Positions 46,577 to 61,872 of a DNA stretch of 64,000 nt are shown piece by piece. Source of the stretch: Patagioenas fasciata (lineage: Eukaryota > Chordata > Aves > Columbiformes > Columbidae). Where the stretch lies: contig NC_092524.1 in NCBI RefSeq assembly GCF_037038585.1, positions 46,461,001-46,525,000 of the forward strand. The letters run 5' to 3'. A program made the translations under genes and the position numbers. Each line of letters begins with the position of its first letter. The stretch's first letter is position 1. Below the pieces are notes generated by a model, which saw nothing but the letters and a program-made list of their open reading frames with translations, had not been told where the DNA came from and did not search any database.

Positions 46577-49500
46577 AATTTGCCTAATGCTATGAAAATT
46601 AATTTGCTTGTGTTAGAAAATAACATCAGCAGCTGGAAAATGTATTGGAGAGATGATCCACCCATCCTTTAAATACACAGGAAGCAGCTTCAGCTCTGGC
46701 TCTTTGTTGGTGCCAGGTTAAAGGAAAACTCAGTGTTTTGCAACTTCTGCCTTGTCAAGCAGCAGGTGGTATGACTGTAATTCTCGAAGGGTACAAAATC
46801 TCCTGTTGTTTGTATCAGAGCCCTCAGAGACTGGATTCTGACAACCTGTTTGATCTTATTGCACAGCTCCGTTGTCATTTCTAGCCTGTACAGTCAGTGT
46901 TAAGGCAGCATTCTCATGTGTTGTCAGGTAGATAATGATCAACCCAAATGGCTGACAAAAGGAACAGTGTCAGAGGAGGAATGTGTTTTCTCTTGAAATC
47001 ATTGTGTTCATGTTTACTCTTGGATTGTGCATATTTTCTGTCATTCAAGACCAGACAAATTGTGAGCAGATGAAGTAGTTATGTTCATACCACGTTAGCT
47101 TTGCTATCACTTGCTCAAGGCATGAATTCATAGGACAGAACATGCATTTTTCTATTTCTGTTCCACTCACAGATAGAACAGACATTGAATACTTCGTTTG
47201 TCCAAAATGCTCTGATGCAGTTGTTCCCTTTCTTACTTCCTTGGTTTATCTTTCATTTCCTAGACAGTCATGATCCTGTTCATTTTCTCTGTATTCTTCA
47301 TCTCTGTTCTTCAAGAACTCCACGGCATTTGTCTGCTGCCTGTGCCGCCATCACGTATCAGTGAACAAGAGACTGGTAAAATCTTGTGAAGTTACTTTCA
47401 GATCATGTCCCTTCTGTCTTTAGTCACTTAATTCCACCCATGGATCTCCGAGGTAGATGTTTCTACTGGTGCATCAAGTTGTTGGATCATGCTTACTGAA
47501 AATTAAGTTGCAGAAGATCTTGGGCCTGTCTTCTTGTAGCCTACTCTGCTACGTGTGGTATTGGCTACAGCCTCCAGCTTCTTTCTAGAACTGTTGGAGG
47601 TAGTATTTCACTGTAAGATTTAGCTTCAGTAAATAACAGATTCCATTCCTTTATTTTCTCCCAGGGGAGTTGAGTTATCCTAATTCCACTGGGTTTCATT
47701 TGGAGGATAGAGTACCACTAGGATATATATCTTTGTGCAACCCTCATTTCTGTTTTTGTTCTCTCGTTTCTTTGTTCAGGTTGTCACAGCCACCACTGAA
47801 AACTATAGAGAGGTTTGGAGAACAGAGATTTAAATGCACAGTTGTCCCAGGAAAGGTGATTGTCTTCAGAGGATGATCAGCAGAAATAATATTCTTACAT
47901 CTTTGTCTGGTAGATCACCAGTTAGTACTGGCTTATTATGAACATACGTTAATTGTTTTGTCAGCTTTGTCAGTCTCCCACTTACTCATTTTGGGGTGGT
48001 GGTTTGTACTTAGTTATAGCCAGAATATTTTCTGAACTTCTTTGCATTGCATGTTAGATGTAGTCAACACCCCATCTGTAACTGTGATGACTTACTAGGA
48101 GTGTATCAGACATCTTGTTTGATTTTTGATGTATTCAGAGAGATGCACATTGCAGTCCAAGACTGCTGATACCTGTTAGCACGTCCAATAGAGAATGAGG
48201 AACAAATCCTGTGAATCCAGCCTCTTATTTTTTCCATCTCCCTGTACTCCTCAGCCTGGAGTCAATGTATGTCTTTGTGCATGGTGGATACTGTGTACTT
48301 AAGGATAACATAGGTATTTTGTCTCTTTGCAGCTCTGCTACTTCCATGTCTGTCCCTTTTCAAAAGCCTCTCAGAGAGCACTTCAGTTAAGAGGTTCAGT
48401 GGGAAGGCAATAGAGCAGTTTCCCACACCTCTTGGAGAGAAGGCATTTTGCAGGAAGTGTCTTCTAGTACAAGGGAGGAAAGGGGTGTATAGCAAACCAT
48501 TTTGGATTTATAATAGTTGCACATGAGTGGAGTACAGTTATATATATGCTCCTCAAGTGGGGATTAGTTTGTCTTTGCTCTTTACAACATTTACTTTCCT
48601 GTATTCATCAATGAGTTTCATCAGAAGTGCCTTTGTTTACTGTGAGAAAATAAAATTACCAATAGAAAGCCCCAACAATCTTTCAGCATCTGCTGCAGTG
48701 GTGAGACTGGATAATGTAACCAAGGGGTCCTCCTCTTCTGTCACATTCTGTAATGCTTGCATCACTTCTAAGTAAAGGAGCCTGTTTCAATGACAGAGAA
48801 TCAGGCTTGTTAGTCTTGAAAGAAGTAAGGTACACATCAGAGTCCTGGAGGCTGAGGTTATGCAGAGTTCATACAAGCATTGTGTGCTCTGTTTAGACGA
48901 TGAGCATACCACAACGTAAAAATTCAGAGAGGGATATTAGGTTATCTCCTCTCCAGAAGCAGCTGAGTTGTACTCAGTACACAGATTATTAAATTCACTT
49001 TTACATCACTCATCTTGGCCTTTAAAGCAGCCTCACAAGTTGTGTGAGTGCCATCAGCAGGAGATCATGTTGTGACACTAGATAGACCACTTAGTCTTGG
49101 ATGCTAACGAGACATACTCAGATTTACATTCTCAAGACTAGATATGCTTTTGGACAATCATGGTTTGTTGGAAATGCTCCTCATTTTCATGCCCAGAAGG
49201 GTGACACACATATCTCTGATAGCGGTTTCCCTGCTGTGGCAGAAAGTTTTGGTAAAGTGGCAACAAGTCTTTGTTTACTAGTAGGAATCTCAATGCTGTG
49301 CTTCTTCCTCATACCAGAATATGGATAGTCTCTGTGTGCATGGAGTTGAGTGGCTGGTAGTGCTGGACCCTTCCTCCTGTTTACCTGTGAAAAAGAGTGT
49401 TGACTTATAGACAAGTTTACAGAACAGACTGGATTCTCAGCTTGCATTCTTTCAGGCCTGTACCTTGTACTAATACAACAGTTCCAGTCATTTTGGATTA

Positions 49501-50240
49501 TTTGTTGGAAACGGAAGTAGTCTGACTCCTGACTTATTTTTCTTAAGATTTACTTGATCAAATGGCCAAGGACTTTTCTTCCTCACTCAGTCCTACATTC
49601 GCTGGTCATAATATTCCCATTTGAATCTGGATGGATTATTTGCTGGCATATAAATAGTTGGATTTTTTTGGTTGCACTAAGTAACTGCCTGATTGATCCT
49701 CTTTGTACTATTTCCTTTTGGGACACATTATTCATATGGATCTGTCATGAGTTTCTTCCAAAGGAAGCTTCTGAGCTTTACTTAAACCTGGGACTTGACC
49801 TCTTTTGCTTCTTTCTAGAACCTCATGTTTCTAGAGCAAAGACATCCTTGTTTATGCCAAACATGACGAGGACCTTATTTTATTTTTACAGAATCAGGTC
49901 AAGAAGTCCTTGAGATGGGTTATACCAAGAGCACAAAAATTAACAGTTGTAGTTGTCTTCATGCAGAAAGTGGTTAATTGGAAGAGGTGGGCAAGGAGGA
50001 GTGTAAGGCAGTAATTGTTCACCATGTTTCCCACTAGAAGAAGAGCATCAAATGAACCTTAACAGTTATCAGATTCAAAGCAAAGAAAGGGGGAAGAGGG
50101 GCTGATTTTTCTTCATAGTATATAATTGACCTATGGAACTCTTTGACACAAGATGATGTGGATACAAAGAAGTGTATGTGGTTTGAAAAAAGAAGTAGAC
50201 AAATGCATGAAAAAGTAATCTATTAGGGCATATTAAATCT

Positions 50241-50352
50241 TCAAAAAACCCAACCAAACAACCAACAAAAAAATACACAAAAAACCAAGAAACAACCAAA
50301 AAACCCCCCAACCAAACAAAAAGTTTTAAAAAAACCCACCACAAACCAACAA
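50241..50352 (+). repeat. A/C-rich simple tract
   Basis: About 110 bases contain almost only A and C, built of AAACC, CCAAC and ACAAA words. Read on the other strand it is the same GGTTTG-type tract seen elsewhere in this window. Confidence 0.7.
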
Positions 50353-52324
50353 TGAGCAGGAAGTTTCTGAGACTTTTCAAGTGACTGTTACAGGGAAGTA
50401 CCACAATGGGATTTTCCAATTTTCAGCTTGTCTATCAGGCATATGCTGTTAATCACTGTCAGATACAAGAGGTGGCCTAGATGGTCTTGCAGTCTGACTT
50501 TGTATAGGTGTTTTATTTTGACAGTTGCAGTACAGTATACTAAAACATGCAGTTTGTTCACAGCCTCACCTGCATGGGTGCTATATATTGCAGAGGCTTT
50601 CAGAATGATGAAGCTTTTACAAGAGCATTAAAAGACACCAAGATCCACCTCTAAACAGTTGTGATTTTGGGGGAAAGTAGGCTGCTGTATGGAACTCATC
50701 CATAATACAACGTTTGTTAAGGGTTAATTGCTTAAATGTGGAAAAGAAAATACCACTAACTGAAGCTCTTAAGTTATCTTATTCGTACACATTTACTTCT
50801 CAGCATCTTTGTTTTCCAAAGTGCTTGAGTACAGAGCACCTTAAGAGTGAATGTGCACAACCACAGCACATCTTAAAGAACTACAGTACCTGGTAACTGC
50901 TTTCTTCCCACTTTAGAACCCTACTGTCCTTTTCCAATGAATGAGATTAAGTTTCCATTCTGCCTTAGAGATGAGTAGTTGGGAAATGCAAGCTGATCTT
51001 CTCCAAAATCGTTGTATTCTGAGTTTTTGAAACAGCCTCTTGGTGCAGTTTTAACCCAGAGGACAAACTCTCATGAACTAAAGGGGATAAACAAGACACC
51101 AAACCTGCCCTGAAAAGTCTGCTCTGTCTGTTACCTTACCAAAAAAAAGGATTTTACTGGCCCTCATTGAAAAAGAGCTTTCACTGCTGTTTCAGATTTA
51201 AAGGAAAGAAACACTGATCACTGTGGTGACCCTGGTGTGAGGCCTTTGCCAGTGCTATTCACTGAATCATGGTGATTCCCTAGGGCAAAGAGTAAACTTA
51301 ACAGGGCCTCTTCTCTACAAGTCCATGCCTACAGCACACACAAGGGACTTGTGAAATCTTATATTCTCTGAAAAGGCGTGGCTTCTCTATCTGACCTATC
51401 AGATGAAAAAAAGTGAGTTGGCCTTAAGTAGGCAAACTTGATGCAATTGTTGAGAATTTGGGGCTGTTAAAAGCGTATATTTTATTACCGGAGTCTCTAT
51501 TATTTGTCTGGGGTAGATAGAAGATGTGCTGTTATCTCTAAATGCAATTTCAGCATTTGGTCTGTTGCCTACTGGTGTTTTGGATGTGAAACAGAACACA
51601 ACCCCAGAACGTCAGTTTAATTTGGTGTCTCTGCAAGGATATTTCAGAAAATCTCATTTCACCATAGTTACAGCAATGGTAAAGCGTAGCCTCCTTCCCC
51701 CACACTAAGAGGAGACAAGTTACTGTACTCAGTGTAGTTATGTTCAAAACTCATAAAATCTCCACAAAAAAATACTTTGGGGTTACTGATCTAATTGCCG
51801 TGTCTTGAATAATACCATGTCAATAGTCAGGGAAGGATCTTTGAAAAGTTCCTCTGCTGGCAAGTCCAAATGTTTGACTGTCATCAATCCCTCATTCTAC
51901 TATAAAATTTGTTGGGGTTTTTTTCTGAAATTGGGGAAGAAAAATGACAAGGGATTTCCCCCACTGTTTCCAGTAATTACTATGCAGGATTCATCTCATG
52001 TTCTTCAAGCGGATTTGCCTTATCTATGTGGCTTTCTGAAAAGGTCATGCTGTGTCATATATTTAATACCTATAGGATGTCTGTGCCATTCTTCAGTGTG
52101 TGCAGATGGACAGCTGTGAATCTATTGGGAGGGCAAATGAAGCTGTAAGCATACGTTAGTGCCACTAGTTACAGTACTGAGCCTTCCCATTGCATGATGC
52201 TTCCTCCATTTAAATTAAGATTGTCTTCCCTCCTGCAAGTGTGGTTTTTTCCACCATTCCTAATTCTGAAAATCCAATGTGGAGCACATTTTGTCTATGA
52301 TATCAGATATCTTCTTATCCCCAG

Positions 52325-52640
52325 ACGTACAAAACTCATGTCTCCATATATCTACTGAAAATTTCTCATGAAAAATATCTAAGAATAAAGATTGATGGCT
52401 CTTCCTGTCAGATTGTGGCTCTGCAAGTTTCTTAGGTCTTTTGCTTTTCTGAGAGCAGGTGAAATTGATAAAAATGAAAGACAATTTAAAATGTGTAGTC
52501 TGCACATTGTAACTGTTGCCACACCATACTTCCCTGAGATTTTATTGCCATCTCCCTTATTTTGTTTCTCTTTGATGTTTGTTTTCTTTATTTGTTTCCA
52601 TTTCTTCATATTAGCACAATAAAGGACTTAGCATACCAAG
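52325..52640 (+). other. TTLL5: Candidate TTLL5 terminal exon B with AATAAA
   Basis: The acceptor TATCTTCTTATCCCCAG is decent. The carried-over G gives Asp, then VQNSCLHISTENFS and a TGA at 52369-52371. About 250 bases of A/T-rich sequence follow, then AATAAA at 52618-52623 with G/T-rich sequence after it, which looks like a genuine 3' end. The position, about 5 kb left of the TGFB3 polyadenylation signal, resembles the few-kilobase gap I remember for the human genes. Nothing beyond the first residue matches human, so confidence is low. Confidence 0.2.
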
Positions 52641-55600
52641 TATCCAAAAGAAATCTTCAGATCCTCATGTATACTTGGAGATTTTTGTAGCAAGTGTCCT
52701 TTAAGGGTGCCCATGTCAAACTGTATCACACAAGGCAGCTTGTTGCAAGCTGGATGCCCTCCAGAGACTCTTGTTGCGAGTCAGACTGTCAGCTACTGCT
52801 TTCCCCCACAAGTGGAGTTTCTTATGAATCCTTGAAAACAGTAGAGATCTCCCAAGCTTCCAGTCTACCTACAAGAGCGTTTCAGAACTTCAAAAGACCA
52901 TAATTGTTTATTTCAAAAAAGGACCAGAAAACAGGTACCAAGACATCCCCCAGTCATTACAGTACAAGCATTGCACAAATCCTCTAAGATTTGCCCCTGG
53001 CCGCACCGCAAATCTTTGTTTTGTCTGCTTCCTGAAAAGGATAATAACTACAGGAGAAAAAAAAAAATCCTTCCTGAAGAATGTCAGGAAATCTCTTGTA
53101 TGGTATGACCCAGCTGGCTTATTTCATGAGGTGATACACATGCACAGGCCATGATATATTATTATAATGCCCCATGCTGATTTCTCTGTGTGATGAATGA
53201 ATATCCTTAAAGAGCTAGTGAGAAATGTCTTGAATGTTGGCAGACCGGAAAAGGAAGTCACCTTTGCTTTCTGCAATATGCATAACCCCTACATGCCATC
53301 ATTTCTTGCATCGGTCTCTGTGGACAGCAATGAGTTATCATTTTTCCTAGCCAACTAAATGGAATGAGAGATGAAGAATATCACCCTGCACAAAGATCAC
53401 CACCATCCTGAAAGGGGGAGAAATAAATCTTTGTCTTCAGAAGATACCAATTGAAAGACTGGTATAATTCTGCTTGAAATTCCTTGGTATAATTCAACAG
53501 TGCCAGCATATACCACAGGGGACAGAGTTTCTGCCCAAAAGCTGTTCACTAAATCTGCAGGATGTGGGAGACCAATAACGTGTGCGGGTTTTTTGCTGCA
53601 AACCACAGCTGTAGAGAAACCTATTTCTGTAGTAGACGTAAAGGTCCTTATCCCTAAGTGTATTTTCCATGAAATCACAGCCCAGTACTGGAAAAGGCCC
53701 AACTGCTTGGTTCAATGCCTTCAGACCATCTCTGCCACCTTCCCTATGCAACTTAACCCTAGATAAGGATGTTCTAAAAGCAGGCGAGGAACTGAGGTCT
53801 GTAATCTTTGGATGTCACAGTGTGTTTCCAGGAAAGACTAATTTCAAAGTACTGCACCATATTCTTTCTGAAATGTTGGGCATAAGTGGCATCTCAAATG
53901 CATTACTTTCAGAGAATGGCAACCATTAATCAGCAATTTTTACTTGCTCTATTTCTTGTTGATATATTTGAATTAATTTCTAAGACAATCTTCTATTTCC
54001 AAGTGTGTAAAACAGTCTAATCTCTTCTATGTTGACTTGTTGCATGATAAAGGATCTTGCATTTGTACAGGGCATCTGAAGCCTCTCTTTAAAAGATGAC
54101 AAAAGACACTGAGCTTAGTTGCTTCCGTCTGTCACTTCCTGAGCTGCATCAAAAATGAAACAGGGCTTAAATGACTTCCCTGTCCACAAAAGAAAATATT
54201 GGTAAAGCAGAGACCTGGAAGTCCAGGTGTTATTTTACTAAACATCATAGTATGCATGTTTTAGTTATTAATTTTATACAGCTTTTGACCAATATATTCT
54301 AGTGACTTTGAATGTAAAAAAAAAATATAAAAGGCGTTATTTTTAGAGAATTAGAAGGCATGTTTTCCTCTTTGCATTGTATCCAAATTGCTGCTGTTAC
54401 TCTAAACCACAATTAATGCAGGTTATAGGCAGCCTGTACAACAAATCAGTGTAGTTTTGCAAGTGTGTAGATACCACACTGTTGGCTCCATATATATTGA
54501 AAACTATTTTCTTGATTGATTTCATTGCCTTTCAATCACCTATTAAGAGAAGACAACCCAGTACTACAGAGTTGGTGTTTTGCATGCCACTAGAAACACT
54601 TGCAGTGGGTAAGAAACCTTTTCTGCACAATGGTGCTGTCCCTAGAGCTGCATCCTGCTCACCCTGTGGTACTGAACTTGCCCTGCATTGAATCCCGGCC
54701 CATACTGGACATCATAAGAATGCGTAAGGCATTGCAATGGATTCTCTTCTGTCATGGAATGACTGTGGTGATTTCATTTCCAAAGTTGTCTGAGCCTGGA
54801 GACCTCCTGTGTTTCTGGTCTGCTGAGGACACTCTAGTCATAGGTAAGGAAAGCGTGAGAAAAGCATAGAAAGAAAAGGATCTGTGAACTGAAAGAATGG
54901 AAATTTGGTAGCTACAATGACAGACGTGACATCACAGGACAGAGCAGAACAGAGCTCTGATGGTGCCAGAGGAATGGATAGGTATATTTGTGGTTTGTAT
55001 CTTTTATTACTTTTGGACATGGTCCATCTTGTTTACTGTATTGATGTCCGTTGGTTATGGAAGGGTAAAACATAAAGCAGTATATCCCAGTTCACCCAGT
55101 GGTAATGGGGATGTGCTACTGCTTTTTGAGTCTAGTGAGATAGCTAGAGACTGTCTAACCCAAAGACCAGGGAACAAAGACTCATTTAGTCCACAAAGAC
55201 TATTCTTTGCTGAAATACCAGTGTATGTTCCTTTACTTACTGAAAACAGAGTTCCTTGCAGAGCTCAACAATGCACTACAGCCTGAAAATCAAGGTGTTC
55301 AAGGTCAGGTCTAGGCCTCTTACATGCTATGTTAGAATATGCCACAGAGAAGCAGGGGCTACACAGATGGTCATTTCATCATCTGTGCAGGATCTGCCTG
55401 ACGGCAGTGCAGAATAGGGTTTTTCACTCCTTCTAACTATTGATCTTTGTTAGAGAGACAGAAAGTGTGCTGGGATTGTTTTAATCAGCTTTTGTTTGTT
55501 CCTGCAAACAACAAAAGGGAACTGTTGGAAGCTGTATTCAGTGCTGGCAGTGACAATCCCACTTTCTCTTTCCCATTGTCCTCAATTTGCCAGCTAGTAA

Positions 55601-56146
55601 CAGAGCATATAGAGAAATGCCCTCTGCCTTCTCATGCAAGTGTTCTGAAAAGTGTTTGTAAGTCTGTGCCCAGGAATCTATTTAATGGAGACAGTGTAAT
55701 TTGTTGCTGAATTACAGCTAAAACACCCCTAGAAAAGCTATTTGAATAGCAAGAAAATTAATTCAGCTCCCGTTTTATAAATCTAATTCGCAAATGTTGC
55801 TAGGGAAACAGAAAGCTGGAGAGAGAAACAGTAACTGAAATATGTCTGTTTGACTTCAAGGATTACTGTACCCAGAGATTCCCTGTGTCCTTACTGGTTG
55901 GACACCCCAAGGCTCTTCTCCCCTGATTTTCCATTGCCATTTTGCTTCCCAAGGAGACAAAAAGCTCAGTCCTTCTGCCACCCCTTGCTGCCACTGAGGA
56001 GCAGCAGTGAACAAGGACTAGTAAAACAGACACACCTCAAGGGACTTGCCAGGGTTAATCTGTGGGTGGCTCTGACATGCTCCAAGTGCCACGTAGGACT
56101 GCGAGCTGTGCAAGTGTTTTAGCTCAGCTCTTTGCAGCTCTCTCTT

Positions 56147-56192
56147 CTTGGTTGGTTTGGTTTGTTGTTTGTTTGTTTTTTTTTTTCCCCCC
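56147..56192 (+). repeat. G/T-rich tract with T-run and C-run
   Basis: GGTTGGTTTGG and TTTG units run into about 13 T followed by seven C. It belongs to the same G/T tract family seen at 7723 and 17365. Confidence 0.6.
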
Positions 56193-57575
56193 TTTACTAG
56201 CAAGGAAGCCCTTCAATTGGATGGGCAGCAAAGCCAGCCCACAGCTCAGGAGGAATAATGACCGAAGACCAGACTGCATTTTTGTAAACCAAAACCTCCC
56301 CAGGGGCTGCTGCTAAAAGATGAGAGAGAATTCCTATGCCAGTTGGCATCTGTAATTCCCCCCTGTCCCCTATTACAGCCACTAAATTTCTGGCCTATCA
56401 GCATGGTAGTGTAGTTGTAAGGTATTTATTTGCTCCCTCCTTGGGCAGGTGGGGGAGAAGCACGGGCATGGAGAGCTGTACAGGGCACAGTTGTACGGTA
56501 GTGTTGCAGGACTGATGGGAGCTGCATCTTTCATGATCACACCAATGACACGTCAAGGAGCCCCAGAGAGATGAAAGGCATAAAGCTGAAGTGTCTGGGA
56601 GTGCCCCTGCTAGAGCTCATGTGCCCCAGCAGTGTCACACCGGTTGGCAGGCTCCCTCCACTGACCCACCCTTGCTAACCTCTTGCCAGCTGGTGATGGT
56701 GCAGGAAGGGTTGTTTACAGTTTATTTAGATGTTTGAGATTACATGTTACGGCAGCCTCATGTGAGGTATATGGAAGCAGCCACAATTGTGAAGGGCTTG
56801 ATGGAGGAGCTGAATTCTGAGCTGACCATGGAGAGCCCTGGCCACAAGTGATTAACCAGCTAGTTGTCATTTTGCACTTCGTTGTCAGGGACCAGGAACT
56901 GGGAGGGGACAGGGAGGAACCTCTGTGGTCTCTGGAACGACTTCGAAGTAGTTGTGGTTTGGAGAGGCAGAAAGGCAGCCACCACATCTCATGTGACATG
57001 GAAGTACCGGAGATTTTTACCTTTGGGAGTATCTATGGCTGAAAAAGCCCACACTTTTAAAAGAGTACACCGATTTCTTGCCTGGGCAACATCTGTGAAC
57101 TTTTTATGAGCAATGTTCATGCTAAATTGGGAGGAGCGACGTGTTATTTACCTGTGTACACAAGTGTCTATTGGCAGACCATATGTATTAAAATGGACAT
57201 AGGACTTCTGTCAGCTGTGGCAACGGCACTGCCCTGGTTATTTAAACAGTATTGTTCTAAGTGTTTTACATTTGAGGGGAGCTTTATATGAATCTATCAA
57301 AAGCATATGCCAAAGGTGATGTGCATCTGAAGGACTAGGGTGGGATAGGGCACACATCCACCAGGCACAGTTTGAGGGTACCAAGGAATTTCTATTCTGG
57401 GGAGCTCTGGCTCATCTAAATTCTGTTTGTTCCTTTGAAGAGACATTTTTTGAAAGAGGAAAAATTTTAGACTGACTGAATATGCCACAGCAGTAGGGAT
57501 TTGAAAACAGCGAACCATCTAACCCTCCAACAAACAACTTGCTTCTGAAAAAAAAGAGTATCTCCCCCCCAAATA

Positions 57576-57581
57576 TTTATT
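57576..57581 (-). promoter_or_regulatory. TGFB3: TGFB3 polyadenylation signal AATAAA
   Basis: The plus strand reads TTTATT, so the minus strand reads AATAAA, continuing as AATAAATATTTGGGGGGG. The human TGFB3 transcript, as I remember it, ends with a near-identical AATAAATATT then G-run. It lies 963 bases past the stop codon. Confidence 0.72.
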
Positions 57582-58226
57582 TTTTTACGATGTTTTTGAG
57601 ATTAATATTTGTTAAGTCTTGGCAGTTGAGGCCTGGGCCGTTGTGCAGAACAGGTGCAGAACACCCCAAAGCACCTCACAAACCACAACAGACAAGAGGT
57701 CCTCAGGGTATATCAGATCACAAATGAATGGGCCCAGTACTCAGGTACCACAGATATTGCTCCTGCCCTGACCCAGAAACCATCTCCCAGAAACTCCAGG
57801 AAGGGAAAAGAGCTGAATGGAGACATCAGTCCTTCTGAAAATGGACTCAGCACCCTCTTTCCTTGTATTTGCCCACCCTTAGCAGGCTGGCTGGGAGCCT
57901 TGCAGTTTGCATTTAGAAACCAATAGCCAGGATCTGCCAACTGAACTTACAGGTTTGGCAGACACAGAGTTTTAGTTGCAGGACTCCTGGATCACAGCTC
58001 TGAGGAACAAAAGTCTGTATCTGAGCATTTCTTCTCTCAGCAGCTTCCCTTCTTGGTGCATTTTCTTTCTCCAAAGAAACTTTCAGGGTTTCTTCCTACG
58101 GAGGAAACCTTCAAGCCAGTGGGGAGGGCTGAGGTTCTAAGACAGCTAAAGCTAGAATAGAAAAAACATCTCTCCATTTCCATTCCCCCTTTCACCTGCT
58201 CTTTCTCATTCCCTTGCTTTCCCCAG

Positions 58227-58450
58227 CTCAACTACCCAGCATTCAAATGCACAACAGTTTCTCCACCCTATCCTTCTCTTCCGCACCAACTGCCCAGCCA
58301 TTTTGGAGAGTGTGGTCTTCGCGTCACCAAAGTAACTCCCAGAAGGAACGTGACACTGCCAACAAGACCAAGAAATGTTCCAGAAGAAATCCCCAAGGGC
58401 TGCCAGATCCTAAGCCACAGGGTTTGGCACTCAGCCCTCGGCATGTGTAG
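58227..58450 (+). other. Phase-compatible open segment antisense to the TGFB3 3'UTR
   Basis: A textbook acceptor (CATTCCCTTGCTTTCCCCAG) is followed by 74 open codons to a TAG at 58448-58450. It accepts the phase-1 donor at 35483 (giving A-QLPSIQMHNSFSTLSF...) or the candidate cassette exon at 42558. The product would be Ser- and Lys/Arg-rich. Against coding: the same bases are the TGFB3 3'UTR, and the piece that resembles human has a two-base length difference that would shift this frame. As I recall, the human TTLL5 3' end also stops about 3 kb short of TGFB3. It may be an untranslated antisense coincidence. Confidence 0.22.
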
Positions 58451-58543
58451 TCTCTGACCCCCAGTTCCTCTTGTGTTGACCTGGGATCAGGAGAGTGGGT
58501 GCTGACAGTTTCTCTCTTGGCTTTGGGTGGGCCAGGGTGCCTT

Positions 58544-58702
58544 TCAGCTGCACTTGCAGGATTTCACCACCATGTTGGAGAGCTGCTCCACTTTGGGGGT
58601 CCTCCCGACATAGTACAAGATAGTGAGCGGCTCCAGGTCCTGGGGGACACAGCAAGGCGAAGCAGATGCCTCAGGATTCAGCGTGTTGTATAAGCCCAGC
58701 AC
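58544..58702 (-). CDS. TGFB3: TGFB3 last coding exon (C-terminal half of mature TGF-beta 3)
   Basis: TGF-beta 3 is a secreted, disulfide-linked dimeric growth factor that signals through TGFBR2/TGFBR1 to SMAD2/3. It acts in palate, feather, heart and wound development. This exon starts after CCTGCAG in phase 0 and has 52 codons plus TGA (58544-58546). It encodes mature residues 61-112: [20 protein letters not shown], then [20 protein letters not shown], then [12 protein letters not shown]. Cys77 (the inter-chain bond) and Cys78, 109 and 111 of the cystine knot are present. It is identical to human mature TGF-beta 3 over this part as I remember it. The stop lies 93 bp from the stop of a plus-strand open frame. 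Confidence 0.98.
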   Translation of the reverse strand: MLGLYNTLNPEASASPCCVPQDLEPLTILYYVGRTPKVEQLSNMVVKSCKCS

Positions 58703-61700
<2,998 letters not shown>

Positions 61701-61872
61701 CGGAAACAGTAGTTGGTATCCAGGGCCCGTTTCTTTCTCTGGCCTCCCAGTGTTGGGCTGTCCAGTCGATGTGGGGGTAACATCATCAAGATGAGGTGGG
61801 GATTATGCAAGTCTTTCTGCTTCTTCAGGCGCCCCAAGTCTCCACGGCCATACTCATCCTCACTGTCAATGC
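61701..61872 (-). CDS. TGFB3: TGFB3 coding exon (end of latency peptide, RGD, furin site)
   Basis: The exon is 172 bp, phase 1 in and phase 2 out, between TTTTTCTCTGAAG and TTTCCG|GTGAG. It encodes [20 protein letters not shown], then [20 protein letters not shown], then [20 protein letters not shown] sits about ten residues in; in TGF-beta 3 this integrin-binding motif in the latency-associated peptide lets alpha-v integrins release the active ligand. RKKR is the furin-type cleavage site and ALDTNYC is the first part of the mature chain, with Cys7. The latency-peptide portion differs more from human (EDEYG for EDDHG, SPTLGG for NPGQGG), as expected of a faster-evolving prodomain. Confidence 0.97.

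Larger units (their letters stand above)
35484..58226 (+). other. TTLL5: Region 3' of the last secure TTLL5 exon
   Basis: About 22.7 kb that must hold the TTLL5 terminal exon and then intergenic DNA, or be one long last intron. Contents: an inverted pair of CR1 copies (37701-38560 plus, 39183-39461 minus), a G-quadruplex motif (41774-41798), A16 (41623-41638), an A/C-rich tract (50241-50352), a G/T tract (56147-56192), and phase-compatible exon candidates at 42558-42614, 46503-46576 and 52325-52371. Plus-strand AATAAA words occur at many places (for example 46298, 48648 and 52618), so they do not decide the end. No other gene was recognised. Confidence 0.6.
57555..58543 (-). other. TGFB3: TGFB3 3' untranslated region (inferred)
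   Basis: This stretch follows the TGFB3 stop codon on the minus strand and ends shortly past the AATAAA at 57576-57581, giving a length of about 970 nt. Human TGFB3 has a 3'UTR of roughly 1.1 kb. Two short pieces resemble my memory of the human 3'UTR: TTCTGGAACATTTCTT at about 58370-58390, and the AAATAAATATT word plus G-run at the end. The plus-strand open frame at 58227-58450 lies wholly inside this UTR, on the opposite strand. Confidence 0.7.

Noticed and set aside
52657-52705. CTTCAG|ATCCTCAT as a TTLL5 terminal exon giving DPHVYLE
   Set aside because: The acceptor lacks a pyrimidine tract and lies just after an AATAAA, where downstream signals rather than an exon are expected.
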